Source: DATKDU01 sp035512595
GTDB lineage: Bacteria > Planctomycetota > Planctomycetia > Pirellulales > Pirellulaceae
DNA length: 20,937 nt
Direction of reading: 5' to 3'
Assembly: GCA_035512595.1 (NCBI GenBank)
Contig: DATKDU010000319.1
Location: 1 to 20,937 of the forward strand
Shown: positions 12,833-19,507 of the stretch, in pieces
How positions within the stretch are numbered: the stretch's first letter is position 1
Layout of the letters: each line of letters starts with the position of its first letter
Notes under the pieces: generated by a model
Told to the model about the DNA's origin: nothing
Seen by the model: only the letters and a program-made list of their open reading frames with translations
Databases searched by the model: none
Translations under genes and position numbers: made by a program

Positions 12833-13609
12833 TTACAGCCGCCGAACATGAAATCCGCCATCGACGTTGATCCGATCCCCCGTGCTGAACGCCAGCACGC
12901 CGGAGGCCAGCATCGCCACGGCACTGGCCACGTCCTCCGGCTGACCCCAGCGGCGAATGGGGGACATTCCCTCGGCAATCAGCCGGTCGTATTTCTCAGC
13001 CACCGGTGCCGTCATGTCGCTGGCGATGACGCCGGGGCAGACTTCGTAAACACGGATATTCTGTTCCGCCAACCGATCGGCCAAAAGCCAGGTCATCATC
13101 TCCAGTGCCGACTTGGCCATGCAGTAGTCCGCGCGGTTGGTCGAGACGGCATAGGCCGAGATCGATGAGACGTTGATGATCGTGCCGCGGGAGATGCTCC
13201 CGCCGTCGATCAGTTCGATCATCTTTCGCGCGCACGCTTGGGCGAGAAAAAACGGCCCCTTCAGGTTGGTAGCAAAGACCGTGTCCCAGCCCTCTTCGGT
13301 CGCTTCGAGCAGGTCCTTGCGTCCCGGCGAGGTGATCCCCGCGTTGTTGACCAGCAGGTCAATTCGGCCGAAATGGTCGAGCGTTTGCTGGACGAGCCGC
13401 GCCCGATCTTCACTGCGCCCCACGTCGGCCCCAACGGCAATCGCCGCCTGACCAGTGGCCCCGATCTGCAGCACGACTTCTGCCGCCGCATCGGCCGACG
13501 AGTGATAATTCACCGCCACCGCGTATCCCTCTTGTGCCATGCGCAGCGCGATCGCCCGGCCAATGCCGCGGGAGGAGCCGGTAACAAGTGCGACGGGTGC
13601 GGGGTGCAT
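12833..13609 (-). CDS. Short-chain dehydrogenase, 3-oxoacyl-ACP reductase-like
   Basis: A 258-residue classical SDR. The cofactor motif TGSSRGIG lies at 10-17, NNAG at 88-91, and the catalytic set is Ser149 (VSSIS), Tyr162 and Lys166 (YCMAK). Asn115 lies in the ATNLKGPFF helix. The C-terminus ends in GGFHVRRL. Sequence character (RIDLLVNNAGI, YEVCPGVIASDMTAPVAEKYD, RWGQPEDVA) is closest to the FabG-like group annotated as NAD(P)-dependent 3-ketoacyl reductases or sugar/polyol SDRs, so FabG activity is not certain. Asn at residue 34 where NADP-type enzymes often carry Arg leaves the cofactor open. The ATG at 13609 lies 8 nt after a TATAAT box, suggesting a leaderless or near-leaderless mRNA. 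Confidence 0.88.
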   Translation of the reverse strand: MHPAPVALVTGSSRGIGRAIALRMAQEGYAVAVNYHSSADAAAEVVLQIGATGQAAIAVGADVGRSEDRARLVQQTLDHFGRIDLLVNNAGITSPGRKDLLEATEEGWDTVFATNLKGPFFLAQACARKMIELIDGGSISRGTIINVSSISAYAVSTNRADYCMAKSALEMMTWLLADRLAEQNIRVYEVCPGVIASDMTAPVAEKYDRLIAEGMSPIRRWGQPEDVASAVAMLASGVLAFSTGDRINVDGGFHVRRL

Positions 13610-13617
13610 GGCGGGTG

Positions 13618-13623
13618 ATTATA
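13618..13623 (-). promoter_or_regulatory. TATAAT -10 box directly before the SDR start
   Basis: On the minus strand TATAAT ends 8 nt before the ATG at 13609. A start site 6-8 nt downstream of a -10 box would fall at or next to the ATG. No convincing -35 is found at 16-18 nt. It sits between the hairpin at 13641-13676 and the gene. Confidence 0.4.
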
Positions 13624-13640
13624 CCCCGCCAAGAAAAGGC

Positions 13641-13676
13641 AGCGGGGCGCTGATCTGCCCCAGTCAGCGCCCCGCT
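13641..13676 (-). terminator. GC-rich hairpin with T-rich tail
   Basis: Perfect 13-bp arms (13641-13653 and 13664-13676) around a 10-nt loop. On the minus strand the stem is followed by GCCTTTTCTT, so it could end transcripts arriving from the Mur ligase gene, about 370 nt upstream, just before the SDR promoter. Confidence 0.5.
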
Positions 13677-13687
13677 AGTGTTCCCTG

Positions 13688-13718
13688 GCGCCGGGGCGGC
13701 ACAAGGCCGCCCCGGCGC
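13688..13718. repeat. Second GC-rich perfect hairpin
   Basis: Perfect 13-bp arms, GCGCCGGGGCGGC (13688-13700) and GCCGCCCCGGCGC (13706-13718), with a 5-nt loop. It is 11 nt from the hairpin at 13641-13676 and unrelated in sequence. It has no T-run on either side. Confidence 0.6.
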
Positions 13719-14048
13719 TCAGTCAAGGCTTCACCGTGAAGCACCGGCGGAGGCGATTGACCCAGAAATCGCGTTCCGCCGATTAAATTGCTTCAACCCA
13801 GGAGGGAGGGTGGCGGCAGATTCCCGCAAAGCCGCCGCCGACGGTGAAACCTTCCACAAAGTATGGTGTCTGGGCCTCCAGGTGTCTGTTTGTTCCCCAC
13901 GGCGGCACTGCCGCCCGGCTCGCGATTGCGGCCGCGTGAGTCGCCGCTGTGGCGTGCTCAAGTGGGCGGGAGAAATATCAGACCCCGCGGGCTGACGCAA
14001 GCGCGAATTTCGACCGTTTTTCGTTTTGCAATTGTTACAAGGGGCGAA
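13719..14048. other. Gene-free 3' region of the Mur ligase gene
   Basis: 330 bp between the second hairpin and the stop of the Mur ligase gene. Open frames here on the plus strand continue antisense to the ligase and show no family features. A pyrimidine/AT-rich patch (GACCGTTTTTCGTTTTGCAA) lies at about 14017-14036. Nothing else is recognised. Confidence 0.45.
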
Positions 14049-15545
14049 TTACCCAACCACGCGGAAACGCGGCCGGATGGGCTCACTGCCGCCCCGATAA
14101 AGCCACTGCTGGGCCACGTCGCGGTCGTCGTGATCGAGACGCTGATTGCCCACGATCTGGCCCACGCGATCCCCTTTGCCGGCAATCACGACCGTGTCCC
14201 CCGGCCGGGCCATGGCCAGTGCCGCCTCGATAGCCCGAGATCGATTGGGAAGGACGTGCGCCTTGGCGGCCCGCTGAAAGCCGTCGAGCAAATCGTGGGC
14301 GATGGCCAGCGGCTCTTCATGGCGCGGATCGTCGGCGGTGAGCACCGGCACGTCGCAGCTCCGCTCAAGCACGCGCCCCAGCCAGGCGCGGCCGCTCTTT
14401 TTGCGTCCGCCAGGAGCGCCGGCGACGCAAATCAGCCGCCCGCGGGTCACTTTGCGCAATGTTCGAAGTGCGTACGCCAGCCGTTCCGGCGAGCGGGCCG
14501 CATCGACGAACACGCCAAAGCTCTGGCCGCACTCGATTCGCTCGAGTCTGCCCGGAATCCGCTCGACCGCTTCCAATCCGCGAACGATTGTCGGCAGATC
14601 GATTCCAACGGCCAGCCCCACGGTCGCCGCCGCCAGGCAACTCGACACGTGACTGTCGCCTAAGATGCGGCTGCGGACTGGAATCAGCTCGTCGCCGGCC
14701 CGCAAGTAGAACGTCTGCTCGCTGATCTGCCGCTCGATGACGCTGCCGGTGACGTCCGCCTCGCTATTCATTCCATAGGTCAACAGCGGCACGTCGATCC
14801 GGCCGGCCAACCGCTGGCAAGCCTCGTCGTCCGCATTGAGAACGGCAAAGCCGCCGCATTTGAGTTGTGCAAAAAGCCGCTCCTTGGCCCGATGGTAGTT
14901 TTCGACCGAGCCGTGCAGGGCCAGGTGCGCTCGGCCCAGGCTGGTCAGCACGGCCGCATCGAAGTCGATGCCGGCGACGCGCCGCTCGACCAGCGCGCGG
15001 CTCGAAACTTCCACCACGGCCGAGTCGCAGCCGGCCTCGGTCATCCGCGCCAGCCAGCGGGCCAGTTGCGGCGCGGGCGGGGTCGTTTGCCTGGCCGGTG
15101 CGCCTTCGAGCGAATCACTATGGGCGATGCTCGTGGTCATGCCGGGATGACCTCCGGCTGCCTTGAGCACGGAGGCCACCAGCCAGCTCACCACCGTTTT
15201 GCCATGCGTTCCCGTGACCCCGACCGTCCGCAGCGAGTCGCTGGGATAATCGACCAGCGCCTGGCAGATTTCGCCCAACGCCTCGCGGGAGTCATCCACC
15301 ATCACCAGCGGCACTTCCACGGGAAGCAGCCGCTCGGCGACGACCGCGCTAGCGCCGCGCTGGACCGCGTCTGAGGCCTGTTCGTGGCCGTCGTACCGAT
15401 CGGAACTGATCGCGACGAACACGTCGCCGGGCTGACATTGGTCGGCCTCGGTACAGCAACTAGTAGCCCGCACGTCGGGAGAACGCACAAAACGGGCCAC
15501 GGGAAGCAGATCGCGCAGAGATACGCCAGCTTGGGTCGAGAGCAT
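14049..15545 (-). CDS. MurE-type Mur ligase with altered catalytic motifs
   Basis: 498 residues from the ATG at 15545, chosen for a strong AAGGAGG SD. The three Mur domains are in order: N-terminal UDP-substrate domain (~1-105, with QPGDVFVAI), ATP-binding central domain with P-loop GVTGTHGKT (109-117), TTP (154-156), EVSS (179-182) and KERLF (Lys221, the usual carbamylated Lys), and a C-terminal domain with PGRLE (331-335). MurE adds the third stem-peptide residue to UDP-MurNAc-Ala-Glu. Several normally conserved sites differ: NLxxDHLDxHG is SLGRAHLALHG (202-212), DYAHTPD is DAARSPE (348-354), DNPR is DDPR (405-408), and GKGHE is GKGDR (456-460). It may be a paralogue with changed substrate or activity. 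A typical length for MurE is about 490-500. Confidence 0.82.
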   Translation of the reverse strand: MLSTQAGVSLRDLLPVARFVRSPDVRATSCCTEADQCQPGDVFVAISSDRYDGHEQASDAVQRGASAVVAERLLPVEVPLVMVDDSREALGEICQALVDYPSDSLRTVGVTGTHGKTVVSWLVASVLKAAGGHPGMTTSIAHSDSLEGAPARQTTPPAPQLARWLARMTEAGCDSAVVEVSSRALVERRVAGIDFDAAVLTSLGRAHLALHGSVENYHRAKERLFAQLKCGGFAVLNADDEACQRLAGRIDVPLLTYGMNSEADVTGSVIERQISEQTFYLRAGDELIPVRSRILGDSHVSSCLAAATVGLAVGIDLPTIVRGLEAVERIPGRLERIECGQSFGVFVDAARSPERLAYALRTLRKVTRGRLICVAGAPGGRKKSGRAWLGRVLERSCDVPVLTADDPRHEEPLAIAHDLLDGFQRAAKAHVLPNRSRAIEAALAMARPGDTVVIAGKGDRVGQIVGNQRLDHDDRDVAQQWLYRGGSEPIRPRFRVVG

Positions 15546-16287
15546 CGCCACAGGCCTCCTTGCCTTGGGGGACGCGATTGCCCGTGAAGACCTTGGGGGG
15601 TCCTGCCCGCCATCCTGGCGAGCCGCCCACCGCGAGCTTGCTAGCGGAGAGCGCAATTTCGGGCTTGTAGGCCGGCGATTGTCAGCATTTCACTGCGCCG
15701 GTCAAGCCGAGTTTTCCAGAGGGTGCTGGTGCCGCACAAGAGTTAAAGAAAACTCGCGTGCGCGGCGTAACTCCTTGCCCGGCCTCCACTTGACCTCAAA
15801 ATGGCCGATTGGCGGCACAAGACTTAAGCTCGGGCAGCCATTTCCATGGCAGACATTCCTGTCAGGCGCAAAAACTCGTGATCGCCCTTTGACCCTTACG
15901 GCAAACTCGCCGCCCTTGATCCCCACGCTTTCGTCAGCACCCGGCAATGACGGTGATAGCGCGTTTGCTGCACCGCGCCGCGACGGGCGGCTGTCGAAAG
16001 CGGGACGCAACTCTCGCGGCAATAGACTCTTATGTATAGTAGTGGTAATTTTTACATTTTTCTTTCTATAGCGCCCCCAAAGAGTGGGTTGGTCGCCGAT
16101 TCCCGATCGCCGGCTAGGGCAACCGTTTTTCCCTTCCGATTGCCGCGGCCAGAGGCTGACGAGTCACAACCAAATTGCCACAGATCAAGGACCGCGCAAC
16201 GTCAACCGGCGTCCGCGGCAAATAGCCGGGCCGGGAGCCCTGCACGTTTTGACCTATTGTACAGTAATACAGCGGCAAAGGCAAGCC
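15546..16287. promoter_or_regulatory. Long upstream region of the Mur ligase gene, with a spaced direct repeat
   Basis: This gene-free DNA must carry the promoter of the minus-strand ligase. GC(C/G)GCACAAGA(G/C)TTAA occurs at 15731 and again at 15812, an offset of 81 nt (about eight helical turns), both on the same strand. An AT-rich patch lies at about 16030-16070 (TATGTATAGTAGTGG...). No strong promoter is seen, and the open frames lack normal composition. Confidence 0.4.
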
Positions 16288-16402
16288 AGCTAAAGGTGAG
16301 CTTGTTGCTCGGGGCCATGTCCTGCCAAAATACCCTTTGGCTCACCGTCGCCGGTGATGGTAGAGTCACCCGCACTTCCACATGTGCCACACGCAAATGG
16401 CA
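16288..16402 (-). repeat. ~115-bp dispersed repeat, copy A, left of the SUKH/WG cassette
   Basis: Read on the minus strand from 16402 to 16288, it aligns with the plus-strand sequence at about 18770-18878. Shared words include CGG(G/C)TGACTC, CCATCACCG(G/A)CGAC and TTTTGGCAGGAC, at roughly 70 percent identity by eye. It points away from the cassette and ends about 130 nt before the SUKH start. Translation of both copies is partly conserved (PSP.T.S..VFWQD.AP), but base changes hit all codon positions. Confidence 0.7.
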
Positions 16403-16534
16403 CCCGCAGCGCAGCGGCACCGAGCAGCCGCGGCGAACTGCCGGGCCGGGAATTTTGAGCATCCGCGCGGTGTGGCTGGCGTCGTGGCAGCGACATTGGT
16501 AAACCAAAGGTCATTCAAAACGCGGGAGAACGAG

Positions 16535-17281
16535 ATGAAGCGGATCCTGCTGCTGGTCCTGGGCGCTGGTCTGCTGCTGTTTGCAGTGCTGGTTGTCGCC
16601 ATCGTGTTATTTGTGCGCAGCTCCATGCAACAGTTCGCGGAATTGTCGTACCCCATCGCATCGTCGATGCCGCCGGAAGTCGATGGATCGATGGACGAGG
16701 TGTTATTGCGGCTGGAGAGGGTGCTGTCCGCCAAAGCGCCTCAAACGCTTGCGGCACTCCAACCCGGCCTGTCGGCGGACCGGATCACGGAATTGGAACA
16801 GCAAGGCGGGATCACCCTTTCACCGGAGCTCCGGGCCCTTTATCGGTGGCGAAACGGAATGACGGGCGGTGCATCCCAGGACCTCATTCCGGGGCACCAG
16901 TTTCCATCGCTGGAACAGGTGATCGAGCGGAAGGCCGCGGAAGCGGAATCCCTGGCCAGCGCAACGGCCTTCCAGCGGGCCTCGTACAACGCCATCGTCG
17001 GTTATCGCACTGCCTGGCTGCCATTGTTTCCCGATTTGGCCGGGGACGGCTATTTCTACGATCCCAACCGGGCCCCGCACGAGGGGGCCGTATTCTTCCA
17101 CTTTGCCGAAATGAGTCACTTCGTTTTCTTCCCCTCCATCAAGAATCTGCTTGCCGGGATTGCCGAATGCTACGAAACGGAGGTGTTCAGCGCCGATTCG
17201 TCGGGGCGATTGGTGCAGGATTACGAGAAAACGGACGCCGTCTGGCGAAAGTACGGCTCCATCCAGTCTCCCGGATACTGA
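16535..17281 (+). CDS. Membrane-anchored SUKH (SMI1/KNR4) family protein
   Basis: 248 residues from the ATG at 16535, with a GGGAGA SD 6 nt upstream. One N-terminal helix (residues 3-27, RILLLVLGAGLLLFAVLVVAIVLFV) is followed by a SUKH fold: ITELEQQGGITLSPELRALYRWRNGM (84-109) is the typical 'LP.dlr.fy...NG' opening, and WLPLFPDLAGDGYFYD (161-176) is the typical central WxPl...GdgyxxD strand. SUKH proteins often serve as immunity proteins against polymorphic toxins and also occur in signalling contexts. No toxin is encoded next door, and the membrane anchor is unusual for a cytosolic immunity protein. It is followed after 5 nt by a small gene and then by a WG-repeat gene, apparently one operon. 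Confidence 0.82.
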   Translation: MKRILLLVLGAGLLLFAVLVVAIVLFVRSSMQQFAELSYPIASSMPPEVDGSMDEVLLRLERVLSAKAPQTLAALQPGLSADRITELEQQGGITLSPELRALYRWRNGMTGGASQDLIPGHQFPSLEQVIERKAAEAESLASATAFQRASYNAIVGYRTAWLPLFPDLAGDGYFYDPNRAPHEGAVFFHFAEMSHFVFFPSIKNLLAGIAECYETEVFSADSSGRLVQDYEKTDAVWRKYGSIQSPGY

Positions 17282-17286
17282 CCGCC

Positions 17287-17571
17287 GTGGCCTGTTATCA
17301 CCTGCGCGATGTGGAGCAAGCCCTCCTCGCCAGCGGCATTCGCGAGACCTTTCGCGGTGCGGCCTGGTCGCACAACTGCCGCGAGTGGGTTTATTTCGAT
17401 TGCTATTTGGACCTCAGCGAGCTGCGGCAGCGGTTTCCCCTGGCAGACTGCGTGGTGGATCATGAAGGGATCGTCGGCTTCTACGGCGCTTCGAGCATGG
17501 AGCGGCTGCCGGTCGAGCCGACGATACGGGATAGGGTACGGGAGTTTGCCGGACTACAATTCAAGCATTGA
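17287..17571 (+). CDS. Small conserved-looking protein, unknown function
   Basis: 94 residues from a GTG at 17287, 5 nt after the SUKH stop. The sequence reads ACYHLRDVEQALLASGIRET, then WSHNCREWVYFDCYLDLSELRQRF and ADCVVDHEGIVGFYG, which looks like a compact alpha/beta domain with three or four Cys and many aromatics. No signal peptide or membrane segment is seen. The start is uncertain: the frame continues open upstream inside the SUKH gene, but overlap coding is unlikely. Its position in a SUKH/WG unit suggests a shared role. I cannot name the family. Confidence 0.6.
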   Translation: MACYHLRDVEQALLASGIRETFRGAAWSHNCREWVYFDCYLDLSELRQRFPLADCVVDHEGIVGFYGASSMERLPVEPTIRDRVREFAGLQFKH

Positions 17572-17616
17572 CTGGTTGCCGGTGGTTCGGCGGCATGCAC
17601 TGAGGAAATAACTCTG

Positions 17617-18723
17617 ATGCGCTACAAAGCCTTCATATTTCTGGCCCTGCTGCTCATCGCGCCTTCGACAACACCGCTACAGGCGGACGATCTCGATTCT
17701 CCAAAGGCCCGCGCACCCGACTTGTATCGCATTTGGGTCGATAAGAAAGTCGGCTTCATCGACAAAACGGGTCGGGTGGTTATCGAGCCCCAGTTCTCTT
17801 GGGCCTACGAATTCTCCGAGGGGCTGTGTCAGGTAGCCCTGCCCGACAAACAAGGATACATCGACACCTCGGGAAAGCTGGTCATCGAGATCGACACGCA
17901 CGATGATCATCCGTTTCGCTGCGGAGTCGCGGTCGTTCGCACTGGTAAGAAGACCGGTATTCTTGACCGCACCGGTCGCTTCATCGACTGTCCATTTGAT
18001 CTGATCGACGAATTCAGCGAAGGGCTTGCAGCGGTTGGCGTTTATGAGAAGCCGGCTCACGAAAAGTCAGCACTTTTTTGGCGGCAGTCGAAGTGGGGAT
18101 TCGTTGATACCCAAGGAAAGCTGGTGACTCCAATTGAATACACGGCTGCCCGCTCATTTTCGGAGGGGCTGGCGCCGGTGTACGTCGGCGGGTCCGAATC
18201 GATGTGCCTCGGACCTCGGGGGGGCAAGTGGGGATACGTCAATCGGCGTGGCGAAATGGCCCTCAAGCCCCAATTTGCTACTGCCACTTCATTCTCCGAG
18301 GGCTTGGCGCTCGTTTCGCGTGATGGAGGGAGCTACGGCTGGATCGACAAAACGGGCAAGTTCGCATTTGACGCGATGAAATTGCGCGCCGCGTCGTCGT
18401 TTCACGAGGGCGTCGCCTGGATCGTTGGCGAAAAACTCGACGCGGGTCGCAGGCTTGCTATGGGCTATGTCACTAAGGATGGAAAGGTCGTTTTTCATCC
18501 CGCGTTTCACCGATCGGTTGGTCCAGTGTCCGAAGGGCTCGTCGTTGGACAAGGGACTGAGGGCCTTGGCTATCTCGATCTACGAGGAAATTGGGTCATT
18601 GAGCCGCGTTTCAGTCGCGCGGAACCGTTTCGCGGAGCATTGGCATTGGTCGCGATAGAAGGAAAGAACGCCTATATCGATAAGACCGGCCGAGTGATCT
18701 GGTCGGCTGTGGCTACTAGATAA
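17617..18723 (+). CDS. Secreted WG-repeat (KWG) protein
   Basis: 368 residues with a signal peptide (MRYKAFIFLALLLIAPSTTP, about 23 residues) and nine WG-type repeats. Typical units are KVGFIDKTGRVVIEPQF (44-60), KWGFVDTQGKLVTPIEY, KWGYVNRRGEMALKPQF, GLGYLDLRGNWVIEPRF and KNAYIDKTGRVIW, most followed by F.EGLA. These repeats form a solenoid or propeller-like binding surface and occur in exported and polymorphic-toxin-associated proteins; no enzyme domain is present. The ATG at 17617 has a GAGGA SD about 10 nt upstream. It lies 45 nt after the small gene and closes the cassette. By eye its GC is lower than that of the mur and htrA genes, consistent with transfer. Confidence 0.85.
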   Translation: MRYKAFIFLALLLIAPSTTPLQADDLDSPKARAPDLYRIWVDKKVGFIDKTGRVVIEPQFSWAYEFSEGLCQVALPDKQGYIDTSGKLVIEIDTHDDHPFRCGVAVVRTGKKTGILDRTGRFIDCPFDLIDEFSEGLAAVGVYEKPAHEKSALFWRQSKWGFVDTQGKLVTPIEYTAARSFSEGLAPVYVGGSESMCLGPRGGKWGYVNRRGEMALKPQFATATSFSEGLALVSRDGGSYGWIDKTGKFAFDAMKLRAASSFHEGVAWIVGEKLDAGRRLAMGYVTKDGKVVFHPAFHRSVGPVSEGLVVGQGTEGLGYLDLRGNWVIEPRFSRAEPFRGALALVAIEGKNAYIDKTGRVIWSAVATR

Positions 18724-18744
18724 CGTGGATGGTCAATTCACTAC

Positions 18745-18878
18745 CGGCCGGTGGCATGCTTTGAATGTGTGCCATGTGGGTGTCGCACATGCGGAGTTGC
18801 GGCTGACTCGGCCATCACCGACGACTCTGAGCGAATGGGTGTTTTGGCAGGACGTCGCTCCGGGCAGCCAACTCTCCA
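18745..18878 (+). repeat. ~115-bp dispersed repeat, copy B, right of the cassette
   Basis: Inverted partner of copy A (16288-16402), beginning about 20 nt after the WG-protein stop. The matching part runs from TGCCATGTGG at 18770 to CAACTCTCC near 18877. It starts with an imperfect hairpin (TGGCA...TGCCA, 18752-18774), similar in style to other GGCAC/GTGCC palindromes here. It points away from the cassette. Confidence 0.7.
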
Positions 18879-18999
18879 TCGGCCCCGTGCCGCGAACGTG
18901 CCTCTGCGGAGGCCGCGTCGGTGGGGCAACGACTGGACGGCATCACTGGTGTTCGTGGAACCGTGGGCCGTGGGGGGGGTCGCGCGATGCTTGGCCATC
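18879..18999. other. Gene-free DNA between two repeat elements
   Basis: No gene, promoter or repeat of its own is recognised. A G-run (GGGGGGGG) lies at 18972-18979. Frames open across it also run through the repeats on both sides and are not called. Confidence 0.4.
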
Positions 19000-19260
19000 G
19001 CGCTATCCTTACGCCGAAGGCGTTACTTCCTTCAGCCCAGGGTTGCGGAGCGCAGCGGAGCTACCCTGGGAAACGGAATACGCAAAACCGTTCCCAGAAC
19101 CCCACCGGGGTTAGATTCGAATTTCCGACGGTGCGCCGGCGAGGGTGCAACCCCTTCGGGGTTGTGCGAATGGATTTTTGGGGGAACGCTTACCCAGGGT
19201 CCGGCATCGCTGCGCTCGCCGAACCCTGGGCTAGAGGATGGAACCCCGTTGGGGTTCGTG
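19000..19260 (+). repeat. Dispersed hairpin-rich element, copy 2
   Basis: The first ~155 bp is homologous to the reverse complement of 1825-1980. It holds two palindromes of the type CCCAGGGT...GCG...ACCCTGGG (19036-19070 and 19193-19230) and three GAACCCC/GGGGTTC-style hairpins with 3-nt loops (19098-19112; 19148-19164, variant CAACCCC/GGGGTTG; 19241-19257). The modular layout suggests stepwise duplication of a hairpin unit. It lies between the WG cassette and aceE. Confidence 0.75.
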
Positions 19261-19507
19261 CGACTGAAGGCCGCATAACGCTCCACAACGGCACGCAATC
19301 GCCGCCTTAGGTGGGTTTCTGTCCCGCTAAATCGAGCCCTCGGCCAACCCTTTACCTCTTGCCCCTCCCCCTCCAGAATGGGTGTATCGACATTCGATGA
19401 TGTTGTTGGTTCCCGCGGCCAAAGCTGCTCCTAGCATTCCTTCAGACCGAATTGCCGCGTGACTTGCGCACCAGGCCGCTGAACGTTGACCGCTTTAGGC
19501 TCGAACT
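19261..19507. promoter_or_regulatory. Upstream region of aceE
   Basis: 247 bp without a gene. It should carry the aceE promoter and leader, but no clear -35/-10 pair or strong SD was found; TTTAGGCTCG lies just before the ATG. Segments such as CCAGAATGGGTGTAT and GTGACTTGCG resemble sequence near 2345-2390, though too weakly to call a repeat. Confidence 0.35.

Noticed and set aside
13863..14663. 266-residue open frame antisense to the Mur ligase gene
   Set aside because: It overlaps the ligase C-terminal domain and has no motif, SD or sensible composition.
16030..16072. AT-rich patch as a promoter for the SUKH gene
   Set aside because: TATAGT-like hexamers are present but no -35 at a suitable distance, and it is almost 500 nt from the gene with repeat copy A in between.
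16202..16507. Minus-strand frame sharing PSP.T.S..VFWQD.AP with a frame at 18725-19114
   Set aside because: Differences between the two copies fall on all three codon positions, including many first positions, which does not look like protein-level selection. Treated as repeat copies A and B.
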